Source: Verrucosispora sp. NA02020
GTDB lineage: Bacteria > Actinomycetota > Actinomycetes > Mycobacteriales > Micromonosporaceae
Direction: 5' to 3'
NCBI RefSeq assembly: GCF_013364215.1
Contig: NZ_CP054923.1
Span: forward strand, 4,278,001 to 4,342,000
Length of the DNA: 64,000 nucleotides
Position 1 is the stretch's first letter; each line of letters opens with the position of its first letter. The notes beneath the pieces were generated by a model. That model ran no database searches and was not told where the DNA came from. It worked only from the letters and a program-made list of their open reading frames with translations. The translations under genes and the position numbers were made by a program. This document shows positions 53,399 to 62,092 of the stretch, piece by piece.

Positions 53399-54132
53399 CG
53401 ACCGAGATCCACTGTGCGACCGCGTCGGTCGCCGCCACCTTCGAACTTTCTCCGGTCGCGCACCTCACCGGCGTCCCGGCTGGATCGAGCGACCTGCCGG
53501 CCCTCGTCCGTCGGTACCGGTCGGCGCGGTCCGCCGTCGTGGTCCACGCCCTCCAGGCGTGGCTCCAGGACGCCGAAGCCGACCTGCCCGCCCCCGAGCG
53601 TCGCGGCATCGCCCTCGGCACCGAGACCGGCGCGGGACCGGACATCGACGAGTTTCTCGACGAGTCGATCCGTCGGGGCGACCACCTCGTCAATCCGGCG
53701 CTGTTCCCGATGACCGTGCACAACGCCGCCGCCGGCAACGCGGCCATCGCCGCGCAGTGCCGGGGCCCGAGCGTGGTGGTGAGCGCGGGTGCCGACTCCG
53801 TCTGGTCGGCGCTGGACACGGCCCGCGCGTTGCTCGTCGACGGCAGCGCCGACCTCGTGTTCGTCGGCGGCTTCGAGTCGCAGCGGCTGCCCGACGGCAC
53901 CACCGGCACCCTCGCCGCCTTCACGGCCCTGAGCACCGAGCCGGCGGCACTCGGCAGACGCCACCTGGGGCCGCTGGCCGCGCAGTCGCACCGGGCCGGC
54001 GTCGCGTCGCGGCCGGGTCCCCGCGAGGCCGGGGACGGCGCCGGAATGGCGGCACTCGTCGGGTTCGCGAACGCGTTCACGCCGGAGCCGGTCGCCGCCG
54101 GTGCGGTCGCGGCGGGGGCGGTCACGCGATGA
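53395..54132 (+). CDS. Short KS-like protein without catalytic Cys (CLF-like)
   Basis: 245 residues, about 60 percent of a normal KS. The N-terminal KS half is recognisable ([45 protein letters not shown]). The residue expected at the active-site cysteine is Ala (HNAAAGNAA), and the His-His C-terminal half is missing. It fits the beta-ketoacyl synthase N-terminal-like family seen beside discrete KSs in aryl polyene-like and reducing type II systems, where it is presumably a chain-length or scaffold partner. Four-bp overlaps on both sides. Confidence 0.82.
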   Translation: MTTEIHCATASVAATFELSPVAHLTGVPAGSSDLPALVRRYRSARSAVVVHALQAWLQDAEADLPAPERRGIALGTETGAGPDIDEFLDESIRRGDHLVNPALFPMTVHNAAAGNAAIAAQCRGPSVVVSAGADSVWSALDTARALLVDGSADLVFVGGFESQRLPDGTTGTLAAFTALSTEPAALGRRHLGPLAAQSHRAGVASRPGPREAGDGAGMAALVGFANAFTPEPVAAGAVAAGAVTR

Positions 54133-54914
54133 CGGCCCCACCAGCGGTCGACCCGGACGCGACGACCGTGGACCGCACGACGCGGTCGACCACGTTCGTC
54201 GTCGGCGCCAGCGGCGACCTCGGACGGGCGGTGGCCACCACCCTCGTCGACGCCGGCCACCGTGTCGGGCTCACCTGTCACGCGAACGATGAGGCGCTGC
54301 GCGACCTGCTGACCCACGCGGACAAGGCCGGACTGGACAGCGTCGGGCGCCGGTGCGACACCCGGAGCCCGGAGTCGGTCCGCGCGACCTATCGAGACTT
54401 CGTCGAGGCGCTCGGGCCGCCGGGCGCACTCGTCTACTGCACCGGGATCCGACGCGACCGGCCGCTGTTGCAGATGGCCGACGAGGACTGGGCCGACGTC
54501 CTCGACACCAACCTGCGGGGAGCGATGCAGTTCGTCCGATTGGCCGGGGCGGACATGGTCCGCGCCGGGTTCGGCCGGATCATTCTGATCTCCTCCGTCT
54601 CCGGGCGGGCCGGCGTGGCGGGACAGGCGAACTACGGCGCGAGCAAGGGCGCCATGGAGGCGATGATCCGTGCGTTGACCCGCGAGTTCGGGCAGTTCGG
54701 CGTCACCATCAACGGCGTCGCGCCGGGGCTGGTGGAGTCCGCCATGACCGCTGACCTCCCCTCCGCCGTCAAGCGCGCCTATCTGAGCCGGATCCCGTTG
54801 CGGCGCTTCGCAGAGCCGGAGGACGTCGCCCCGCTCGTGGGCTTCCTCGTCTCGGACGGCGCTCGATACATCACCGGACAGACCTTCGTGGTCGACGGTG
54901 GGCTCACCGCATAG
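54129..54914 (+). CDS. 3-oxoacyl-ACP reductase (FabG-type SDR ketoreductase)
   Basis: 261 residues: a 20-residue extension then a classical SDR. NADP motif [13 protein letters not shown], the NNAG-equivalent VYCTGIRRD, catalytic Ser in [10 protein letters not shown], and YGASK with the Tyr-Lys pair. C-terminal [14 protein letters not shown] is typical of FabG. It reduces beta-ketoacyl-ACP to the hydroxyacyl stage, showing that the polyketide is at least partly reduced. Overlaps the CLF-like gene by 4 bp; the next KS gene starts 10 bp after it. Confidence 0.94.
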   Translation: MTAPPAVDPDATTVDRTTRSTTFVVGASGDLGRAVATTLVDAGHRVGLTCHANDEALRDLLTHADKAGLDSVGRRCDTRSPESVRATYRDFVEALGPPGALVYCTGIRRDRPLLQMADEDWADVLDTNLRGAMQFVRLAGADMVRAGFGRIILISSVSGRAGVAGQANYGASKGAMEAMIRALTREFGQFGVTINGVAPGLVESAMTADLPSAVKRAYLSRIPLRRFAEPEDVAPLVGFLVSDGARYITGQTFVVDGGLTA

Positions 54915-54923
54915 GAGGCGCGG

Positions 54924-56183
54924 ATGACCAGGCCAGTGGTGATCACCGGACTCGGCGTCGTCAGCGCCGCCGGCATCGGCATCGACCAGACCTGGCGCAC
55001 GATCGAAGCCGACCCGCCGTGCGCCCAGATGGTCGAGCTGCCCTCCGCGCGTCCGGAGGACGGCACGTTCAAGGTCTTCATGGCCCCGGACTACCGCCTC
55101 GCGGACGTCACCGCGACGTACGTCGACGGTGCCCAACTCGAACGCGAAGGCATCGACCAGCAACGCGACATCAAGCATCTCGTCGCCGCGGCCGGGCTCG
55201 CCATGGACGACGCCGGACTACGCGCCTTCCCCGATCTCGACCTGCGGGAGGTCGGGCTCGTGGTGGCCGACGAACACCCGGGCGTCGAACGTCTGGCCCG
55301 CACGCTGTACGGGGCGGTGGCCGAGCACGACACCGGCACGGCGCAGGCCGGCTACGCCGACCTGTCCGAGCAGATCTTCGCGCTGAACACGTTCCTCGCG
55401 CCCTACCTCGTCGCCCGTGCGCTGCACATCGGCGGCGAGTGTGGCTTCGTCAACTCCGCGTGCGCGTCGGGCCTCACCGCGATCGACAACGCGGCCACCC
55501 AGATCCGGCTCGGCCGCACCCCGCTGGCCGTCGCGGTCGCCTCCGACGACCCACTCAGCTCGGGCAAGTTCCGGTGGTTCGCCGACATGGGCCTGTACGC
55601 GCGGGACGGCGTCCCCCGGCCGTTCGACCCGGCAGCCGCCGGCACCGTCTTCGGCGACGGTGGCGCCGCCGTCGTGCTGGAGGACGAGGAGCACGCCCGT
55701 CGCCGTGGTGCCCGGATCTACGGTCGCCTGCGCGGTGCCGGGTTCACGCAGGACGGGTGGCGGGTCAGCGCACCCCACCCCGCGAGCGCCAACCAGGAGC
55801 GGTCCATCCGGCGGGCCCTGCGCGAGGCGGCCCTCGACCCGGAGCACGTCGACGTGGTCGTGCCGCACGGCACCGGGATCCGGATGATCGACACCTACGA
55901 GGCCAGGACGATCCGGCGACTCTGGCCGGACCAGACCCGGCAACCGGTGTGCCTGCCGCTCAAGCCGTACGTCGGGCACAACCTCGGCGGATCCTCGCTG
56001 CTGGAGACGGCACTGCTGCTCAAGGCGATGGCGGAACGACGGCTGCCCGGGACACCCGGCGCGACGCCCGCCCACGGCCTCGACCTGCCCACCGACTGGA
56101 CGTCCACGCACATCCGGTACGCCGTCAAGTCCGCCGTCGGTTTCGGCGGGTTCTACGGCGCGATCGTCCTGGAGGCGATCTGA
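54924..56183 (+). CDS. Second beta-ketoacyl-ACP synthase
   Basis: 419 residues, RBS AGGAGGCG. Complete triad: FVNSACASGLTA (C180), VPHGTGIRMID (H315), LKPYVGHNLGGSS (H352). It is clearly different in sequence from the KS at 52193, with an enlarged region 40-150, so it probably has a separate role such as starter-unit condensation, branching or a fixed elongation step. The methyltransferase ATG follows 2 bp after its stop. Confidence 0.92.
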   Translation: MTRPVVITGLGVVSAAGIGIDQTWRTIEADPPCAQMVELPSARPEDGTFKVFMAPDYRLADVTATYVDGAQLEREGIDQQRDIKHLVAAAGLAMDDAGLRAFPDLDLREVGLVVADEHPGVERLARTLYGAVAEHDTGTAQAGYADLSEQIFALNTFLAPYLVARALHIGGECGFVNSACASGLTAIDNAATQIRLGRTPLAVAVASDDPLSSGKFRWFADMGLYARDGVPRPFDPAAAGTVFGDGGAAVVLEDEEHARRRGARIYGRLRGAGFTQDGWRVSAPHPASANQERSIRRALREAALDPEHVDVVVPHGTGIRMIDTYEARTIRRLWPDQTRQPVCLPLKPYVGHNLGGSSLLETALLLKAMAERRLPGTPGATPAHGLDLPTDWTSTHIRYAVKSAVGFGGFYGAIVLEAI

Positions 56184-56184
56184 C

Positions 56185-57198
56185 ATGACCGACCGGACCC
56201 GGACCGACACCGGCCACGTCGACGCCCACGTCGACGAGGCGTACCTCGACGCGTGCGCCGACGCGTGGCAGGTGACCGGCGACCTCGCGCAGTCGATCCT
56301 GGACACGCTCGATCCCGAGGCGGTGGATGCCGGCGACGAGCATCGCGGACACTGCGTCGCCTGGCTCCGCCGGGCCGCCGAACGCCGGACACTCCCCCGG
56401 CCCGTACCGTCGGTCGACCCGACGGCGGGCAGCCACGCGCCGACGGTGGACCTGTTGCGCCACGCCGCCGGCGCGTACCCCGGCTTCCTGGACGGCACCT
56501 CCTCCGGCCGCAAGATCCTGCTTGCCGGACCGGGCATGCGGCTGTGGCACGGCTACTTCCAGTCCGACAACCTGCTGTACCGGCCGCTCAACGCCGCCGC
56601 AGCAGCGGCGGTCGAGACCACCCTGCGCACCGGTGGCGGCACCCGGATCCTCGAAGTGGGCGCGGGCACCGGCGGGGCGACCGCACACCTGTTGGCGCAC
56701 TGGCCCGACGACCTACGCGGCACCTACGACTACACGGTCACCGACATGAGCGCCAGCCTGCTGGTCGGCGCCCGCCGCAGACACAGCGGGAACACCCCTG
56801 CCCCGGTACGCCTGGAGTTCCGGCGGTTCGACTTCGACCTCGCCGACGACCAGGGCCTGGCCCCGGACGGCTACGACGTCGTGCTCGCCGTCAACGCGCT
56901 GCACATCGCCGCCGACATCCCGTCCACCCTGCGCCACCTGCGGTCACTGGTCCGGCCCGGTGGCGCGCTGGTGCTCAGCGAGTCGCTCTGCGCCCCCGGC
57001 GACCTCGTGCACCAGGAGTTCATCTTCAACCTGCTGCCGTTGTCCGCCGAGGCCTGTCGGCGAGGCAGCCGTTTCCATTCGGCCGCCGCCTGGCAGACGT
57101 CCTTCGACGCCGCCGGGGTCGACGCGGAAATCCAGGTCAACAGCGCCGGCCCGGAGCTGGTGATGGTGGCCGTCGCCACCGCACCGGACGCGCCGTGA
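56185..57198 (+). CDS. SAM-dependent methyltransferase, PKS C-MeT-like
   Basis: 337 residues. Residues about 85-130 (YPGFLDG, LWHGYFQSDNLLYRPLN) match the segment that precedes the MT domain in polyketide synthases. The SAM site ILEVGAGTGGATAHLL is at about 152-167, with FDFDLADD and VLAVNALHIAADI downstream. It is therefore a free-standing version of a PKS C-methyltransferase, likely acting on ACP-bound intermediates. Its stop overlaps the epimerase start (GTGA). Confidence 0.88.
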   Translation: MTDRTRTDTGHVDAHVDEAYLDACADAWQVTGDLAQSILDTLDPEAVDAGDEHRGHCVAWLRRAAERRTLPRPVPSVDPTAGSHAPTVDLLRHAAGAYPGFLDGTSSGRKILLAGPGMRLWHGYFQSDNLLYRPLNAAAAAAVETTLRTGGGTRILEVGAGTGGATAHLLAHWPDDLRGTYDYTVTDMSASLLVGARRRHSGNTPAPVRLEFRRFDFDLADDQGLAPDGYDVVLAVNALHIAADIPSTLRHLRSLVRPGGALVLSESLCAPGDLVHQEFIFNLLPLSAEACRRGSRFHSAAAWQTSFDAAGVDAEIQVNSAGPELVMVAVATAPDAP

Positions 57199-58196
57199 GT
57201 GGACGGCGGGCACCGGAAGCCCCCGGTCGCGTACCGGCCGTCGCGGCAGGCCCGACGCGTCCGGTGCGGGTGCTGGTCACCGGGGCGACGGGTTTCCTCG
57301 GCAGGTGGGTCACCGAGGCGTTCGCCGCCCTCGGTGACCACGTCACCACCTTTCCGGGGCGGGAACTCGGCATGGCGGCGGCCGGTCCGGGCCGCGCGCT
57401 GCGCCGGGCGGTGGCCGAGGTCGACGCCGTCTGCCACCTCGCCGCCGTCACACCGTTGCAGCCCGGTCCACGGGCCGCCCGCACCTACGCGCGGTGCAAC
57501 GTCGACGCGACCCGGCTGCTCCTCGACGCCGTCGCCGGGACCAGCAGGTGCCGGGTGGTGTTCGCGTCGACCGCGATGGTCGCTGGCCTGGGTCCGACCG
57601 GGCGGCACTCCGACCGGGTCGCCTACGCCGAGTCGAAGCGGGCCGCCGAGGAACTCGTCGAACGGTACGGCTTCGGTGTCTCGTTGCGCCTCAACGCCCT
57701 CGGCGGGCCGCGCACGCCGACCGACCGGGGCATCGTCGCGGCGGCGCTTCGTGCCGCCGCCGAGGACCGGCCGTTCGACGTCTACGGCGACGGCTCGTCG
57801 GGCCGCGACTACCTGCACGTCCTCGACGCGGCGCGGGCGGTCGTCTGCGCCGCCCGCCGACCGGTCGCGGGCTACCAGGCCGTCGAGATCGGCAGTGGTC
57901 GGCTGTCCACGATCGACGCCGTCCTCACGACCGTGGAACGCGTCACCCGGCGACGGGTGCAACGCCGGCATCTGCCGGAACGCGCCGACGTCGACGACCG
58001 TCCCGCCTGCGACCTGCGTCCGGCCCGTGCGGTGCTCGACTGGTCGCCGCGCCGGTCCGCACTCGCCACCCTCGTCGGCGACCAGTGGGCCGAGCAGCAG
58101 GAGCCGGGCTCGTTCTCGGCGTGCCTCCGGTGGGCCCTGGACCCGTCGGGCCGCCCGCTGACCGTCGTCACGCCGCGAGCAGGAGGCCGACCATGA
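57195..58196 (+). CDS. NAD-dependent epimerase/dehydratase (extended SDR)
   Basis: 333 residues from GTG 57195. Rossmann VLVTGATGFLGRWV at about 25-38, HLAAVTP, and the catalytic YAESK. The C-terminal substrate region DVYGDGSSGRDYLHVLDAARA is that of UDP/TDP-sugar 4-epimerases and 4-ketoreductases. It probably modifies the nucleotide sugar used by the glycosyltransferase in the same operon, though polyketide reduction is an alternative. Coupled by ATGA to the FAD enzyme gene. Confidence 0.85.
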   Translation: MSGRRAPEAPGRVPAVAAGPTRPVRVLVTGATGFLGRWVTEAFAALGDHVTTFPGRELGMAAAGPGRALRRAVAEVDAVCHLAAVTPLQPGPRAARTYARCNVDATRLLLDAVAGTSRCRVVFASTAMVAGLGPTGRHSDRVAYAESKRAAEELVERYGFGVSLRLNALGGPRTPTDRGIVAAALRAAAEDRPFDVYGDGSSGRDYLHVLDAARAVVCAARRPVAGYQAVEIGSGRLSTIDAVLTTVERVTRRRVQRRHLPERADVDDRPACDLRPARAVLDWSPRRSALATLVGDQWAEQQEPGSFSACLRWALDPSGRPLTVVTPRAGGRP

Positions 58197-59866
58197 CGAC
58201 CACACCCGAGTTCGACCTGATCGTCGTCGGTGCCGGCGTCGCCGGACTCTCGGCGGCCTTCTACTGGATCACCGACGTCGACCGGGACGCGCGGGTGCTG
58301 ATCGTCGAAGCCGGTGCGCAGCTCGGCGGACCCGCGATCCGGCACACCTTCGACGTCGACGGACGCCGGCTCGTGTCGCCGGGCGGCGCCCAGGAACTCA
58401 CCTTCCCCTCCGCCTTCGCCCCCGCCGTCCGGTCCGCCCTGGCCACCGTGGGCGTCGACACCGACCGCTTCCACACCGACACGGTGGCGCGGCACTACAC
58501 CGACCGGGGTGCCGGCGGCCACGGCCTCGCCTTCGCCGCCTCGGTCTGGGGGCGGAGCCACCTCGCCGCCCACGGCCCGTCCGACGCCGTGGACCTCACC
58601 GACGCGCCGCTCGCCGCACGGGCCAGACCACAGGTCGCCGCGCTCGTCGACGAACCCACCGACTGGCTGGCCGGCCGGACCGATGACGAGAAGCTCGCCG
58701 AACTCCGGCGGCGTAGCTGCGACGAGGTGCTTCGCGACTTCGCCGAACTCGACGAGGACACCCACCGGTTTCTGCGGTACAGCACGTCGGCGCAGTCGGG
58801 CATGACCTTCGACCAGCATCCCGCCCTGGACGCCGCGCTCATCGGCTATCTGGGCCTGGACGGCCTCGGTGTCCGCCCCAGCGGCGCGCCGTGGGACGGG
58901 CTGACCCGGACCGGCGCGAGGTTCTTCCCGCACCTGGACCCGCCGATCTACCGTTTCCCGGACGGCAACGCCACGGTCGCCCGCGCGCTGGCCCACCATC
59001 TGGTGCCCGACCTGTTCGACGCCGACACCGTCGACGACCGGCTGACCGCCGAGATGTCCGTCGACGCGCTCGACCGGCCGGACAACCAGGTCCGGATCCG
59101 GTTGAACGCCACGGCGACCGCGCTGCGCCACGCCGGTCCCGACACGGTCGAGGTCGAGGTCGAGGGGGGCGGGGCAGCCACGATCACGTACCGGGCGCGG
59201 GCCGCGATCGTCGCCGCGCCCGCGCACACCACGGCGCTTCTCGTCCCGGAACTCGGGCCGGAGCAGCGGGCCACCGCCGCCGATCTCGGCCGGTACCCGA
59301 TCGTGTCGGCCTCCGTCGCGTTGCGGAACTGGCGCGCGTGGCAGTCGCTCGGCGTCTCCCGGCTCTCCTGGCCCGGTCACCCCACCTGGCAGATCGCCGG
59401 GCTGGAGTTCCCGGTCGCCATCGGCGCCTGCGCGCCGTCGCCGTCACCCGACGAACCGACGACCGCGACCGCGCTCGGCGCGCTCACCGAGGCGGGCACC
59501 ACCCCCGCCGCCGGTGCGGCCGCCGGCCGTCGTCGGCTGCGCGCCGCCACGGCCCGCCGGGAGATCACCGTCGAACTGCGGCACCTGCTGGCGGAGGCGC
59601 TCGCGCCCGGCGGCCTCGTGGCCGACCGCGACATCGCCGACATCCGCGTCGAGCTGTGGCCGCACGGCTACGCCCGGTACGCCACCTCGTGTGACCGTCC
59701 CGGCGACGGCAGTGCCACCACCGACGCCAGACGCCGCCTCGCCGACGGTGTCGGACGGATCGCCGTCGCCGGTGTCGACGTCATCGACCATCCCTTCCTC
59801 GACGGCGCGATGGAGTCCGCACATCTCGCCGTCACCCGTCTCGCGAACGGGGTGACCGGCCGATGA
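58193..59866 (+). CDS. FAD-dependent oxidoreductase, spermidine dehydrogenase-like
   Basis: 557 residues. FAD motif DLIVVGAGVAGLSAAFYW (about 8-25) and LIVEAGAQLGGPA. The middle part (CDEVLRDFAELDEDTHRFLR, YRFPDGNATVARALAHHLVP) resembles bacterial spermidine dehydrogenase SpdH. No heme motif was noted. In this cluster it may oxidise an amine or an allylic or carbon position of the polyketide. Last gene of the tightly overlapped block; 58 bp separate it from the glycosyltransferase. Confidence 0.82.
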   Translation: MTTTPEFDLIVVGAGVAGLSAAFYWITDVDRDARVLIVEAGAQLGGPAIRHTFDVDGRRLVSPGGAQELTFPSAFAPAVRSALATVGVDTDRFHTDTVARHYTDRGAGGHGLAFAASVWGRSHLAAHGPSDAVDLTDAPLAARARPQVAALVDEPTDWLAGRTDDEKLAELRRRSCDEVLRDFAELDEDTHRFLRYSTSAQSGMTFDQHPALDAALIGYLGLDGLGVRPSGAPWDGLTRTGARFFPHLDPPIYRFPDGNATVARALAHHLVPDLFDADTVDDRLTAEMSVDALDRPDNQVRIRLNATATALRHAGPDTVEVEVEGGGAATITYRARAAIVAAPAHTTALLVPELGPEQRATAADLGRYPIVSASVALRNWRAWQSLGVSRLSWPGHPTWQIAGLEFPVAIGACAPSPSPDEPTTATALGALTEAGTTPAAGAAAGRRRLRAATARREITVELRHLLAEALAPGGLVADRDIADIRVELWPHGYARYATSCDRPGDGSATTDARRRLADGVGRIAVAGVDVIDHPFLDGAMESAHLAVTRLANGVTGR

Positions 59867-59924
59867 CGACCCCCGTCCCGCGCCACCGACCACGGCACCA
59901 CCGACCACGGAGGAACGACTCGAC

Positions 59925-61121
59925 ATGAGGTTGCTGTTCAGCAGTCTGCCGGCCCACGACCACCTGCTGGAACTGATCCCCGTCGCGGAGGCCGCGAAAC
60001 GCTGCGGCCACGACGTCGCCATCGCCGTGTCGGGACGCTTCGCCGCCACCGTCGAGGCGCTCGGCATCGAGCACATCACCGCCGGTCCCGACTGGGTCGG
60101 CGACTTCCTCGACAGCCTCGACGGTGACGTCCTTCCCGAGGAGATGGAGGACTTCACGCAGAACTTCATGGCCGAGTTGTTCTGCGGAGAGGCGTGTGTC
60201 GCCATGGGCGAGGACGTCTCCCGGGCCATCGCGGACTGGAATCCCGACATCGTGCTGCGCGACACCGGTGAACTCGGCGGCTACCTCGCCGCCGAACGGG
60301 CCGGGCTGCCGCACGTCACCGTCGGGGTCCTCGACTTCAACGGCATGATGCTCGGCACGGGCGTGGTCGCCGCGCTCGACCGCCGCCGCCAGCAGTTCGG
60401 GCTGCCGCCGGACCCGGACGGCCTGCGGCAGTACGCGTACGGCCACCTGAACATGCTGTCCCCGACCTTCGCGCCGGAGGAACTCGAACTGCCCAACGTG
60501 TTCACCGTGCGGGTGGACGGCGTCCGGCGCGGCGAGGTGCTGCCGGAGTGGATCGGCGACCTGGTCGACGACAAGCGACCGCTCGTCTACGCCAGCTTCG
60601 GTACGGCGGCCTCGACGATCCCCTCCTACGGGCCCCCGCTGGCCAAGGTGATCGCCGGCATGGGCGCGGTGGACGCGAACGTCATCGTCTCCACCGGCAA
60701 GGGACTGGACTGGCACGGAAAGGAGATCATCGAAGGGGTCCCGGTGCCGGAGAACGTCCGGGTCGTCGAGTGGGTGCCCCAGGCGCTGCTCATGCGCTCG
60801 ATCGACATGCTGCTCACCCACGCCGGCCCGGCCACCGCCCGCCAGGCGATCGTCAACGGCGTACCCGTCGTCGCGGTGCCGCTGCTCTTCGACGCCTTCG
60901 AGATCGCCAACCGCTTCACGCAGCACGGCATGGGCGTGCAGTTGGACTGGACGAGTTTCACGCCGGAGGACGTCGCGGCGGCGACGACCACCGTCCTCGG
61001 CGATCCGGCGTACCGGCGGGCGGCGCGCCGGTTGCAGGCCCGGACGCTGACGGTGCCGCCCATCGACGACGCGGCGGTCGGGTTCATCGAGCGGATCCAC
61101 GCCGAGAATCCGCGCCGATGA
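59925..61121 (+). CDS. GT1-family (GT-B fold) natural product glycosyltransferase
   Basis: 398 residues, RBS GGAGGAA. N-terminal acceptor half starts MRLLFSSLPAHDHLLELIPV; the C-terminal nucleotide-sugar site is VEWVPQALLMRSIDMLLTHAGPATARQAIVNGVPVVAVPLLFDAFEIANRF, with the family His/Gln region intact. It resembles macrolide and enediyne O-glycosyltransferases that transfer TDP-deoxysugars. With the 2,3-dehydratase at the window end, it implies a 2-deoxysugar on the product. Its stop overlaps the UnbL-type gene (ATGA). Confidence 0.9.
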   Translation: MRLLFSSLPAHDHLLELIPVAEAAKRCGHDVAIAVSGRFAATVEALGIEHITAGPDWVGDFLDSLDGDVLPEEMEDFTQNFMAELFCGEACVAMGEDVSRAIADWNPDIVLRDTGELGGYLAAERAGLPHVTVGVLDFNGMMLGTGVVAALDRRRQQFGLPPDPDGLRQYAYGHLNMLSPTFAPEELELPNVFTVRVDGVRRGEVLPEWIGDLVDDKRPLVYASFGTAASTIPSYGPPLAKVIAGMGAVDANVIVSTGKGLDWHGKEIIEGVPVPENVRVVEWVPQALLMRSIDMLLTHAGPATARQAIVNGVPVVAVPLLFDAFEIANRFTQHGMGVQLDWTSFTPEDVAAATTTVLGDPAYRRAARRLQARTLTVPPIDDAAVGFIERIHAENPRR

Positions 61122-62092
61122 CCGGCACCGGCGACCGGGTGCGGTCGCGCATCGCGGCCCGGATGGCACTCACCGACGAGCGGCTCGACCGTCGACTCGC
61201 GCTGTTCACGCCGGTCGACGCCGCCGTGGGCGATCTCGTCCGGGCGATCAGCCGCGAGTTCGCGGCCGGCTTCAACGACACACTGCGGGCGTACGATCCG
61301 GTGGCGGTGAGCGCACGGGTCGACGGCATGGCGGACGACTACCTCGCCCCGTTCTACGTCGAGGGCGCCGCGATGGCGTTCGCCGCGGCGGGAGCGCTGT
61401 ATCCGGGCCGGGCCCGTACGGCGCACCGCCGGCTGCTCGCCACGCTGCCCGGCCACCGGTATCTGATCTTCGCCGGTTGGGGCTGGTGGTACGCCGTACG
61501 GCCCTTCGCCGCGCAGGCGATGAGGCGCAGCCCGCTCTGGCGTCAAGACGGCCTGTTCACCGGTCTCGGTATCGACGGCATGGCGTTCGCGACGTGTTTC
61601 CTCAAGGCCGCGCCACCGCGTTTCGACGTTCCCTGCCCATTCCCCGAGGCGGAGTACCAGGCGTTGTGGTCACAGGGTCATGGTCGGGCGCTCTGGTTCG
61701 TCGCCGGTGGTCGACCGGAGGTCATCGAGGACCAGGGCGCCCGGTTGGCCCCTGCGCTCCGTCCGGAGCTGTACGCCGGTCTCGGCCTGGCGACCGCCTT
61801 CGCCGGGATGCGCCGGATGCGCTGCCTCCCGGCGGCACCATCGGACCAGGAGACCGAGCGACGGGCCTTCCTCCAGGGCCTGGCGTTCGGCCTGACCGCG
61901 CGTCGGGAAGCCTCACCCCGCAGTTTCACGCGGTTCCTCGACCAACTCGACCGGTCCGACGCCGGCTGGGTCACCACCGTCACCGACCGGTGCCTCGCGC
62001 CACCCGGGCGGGACACCAGCCGCGACGGCGGCTACGTGGCATGGCAACGTCGGCTGCGCACCGAGATCCCGATCCCGGAACGATCGGCATGA
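61118..62092 (+). CDS. UnbL-type DUF1702 protein of enediyne-like cassettes
   Basis: 324 residues, the usual size of the family. DUF1702 includes the enediyne UnbL proteins. Conserved-looking segments are YVEGAAMAFAAAGALYPG, HRYLIFAGWGWWYAVRP, LFTGLGIDGMAFATCFLKA and ALWFVAGG. No known catalytic motif; enediyne homologues are thought to act in core assembly, but the reaction is not established to my knowledge. It sits between the glycosyltransferase and LuxR-type genes, both joined by ATGA overlaps. Confidence 0.88.
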   Translation: MTGTGDRVRSRIAARMALTDERLDRRLALFTPVDAAVGDLVRAISREFAAGFNDTLRAYDPVAVSARVDGMADDYLAPFYVEGAAMAFAAAGALYPGRARTAHRRLLATLPGHRYLIFAGWGWWYAVRPFAAQAMRRSPLWRQDGLFTGLGIDGMAFATCFLKAAPPRFDVPCPFPEAEYQALWSQGHGRALWFVAGGRPEVIEDQGARLAPALRPELYAGLGLATAFAGMRRMRCLPAAPSDQETERRAFLQGLAFGLTARREASPRSFTRFLDQLDRSDAGWVTTVTDRCLAPPGRDTSRDGGYVAWQRRLRTEIPIPERSA

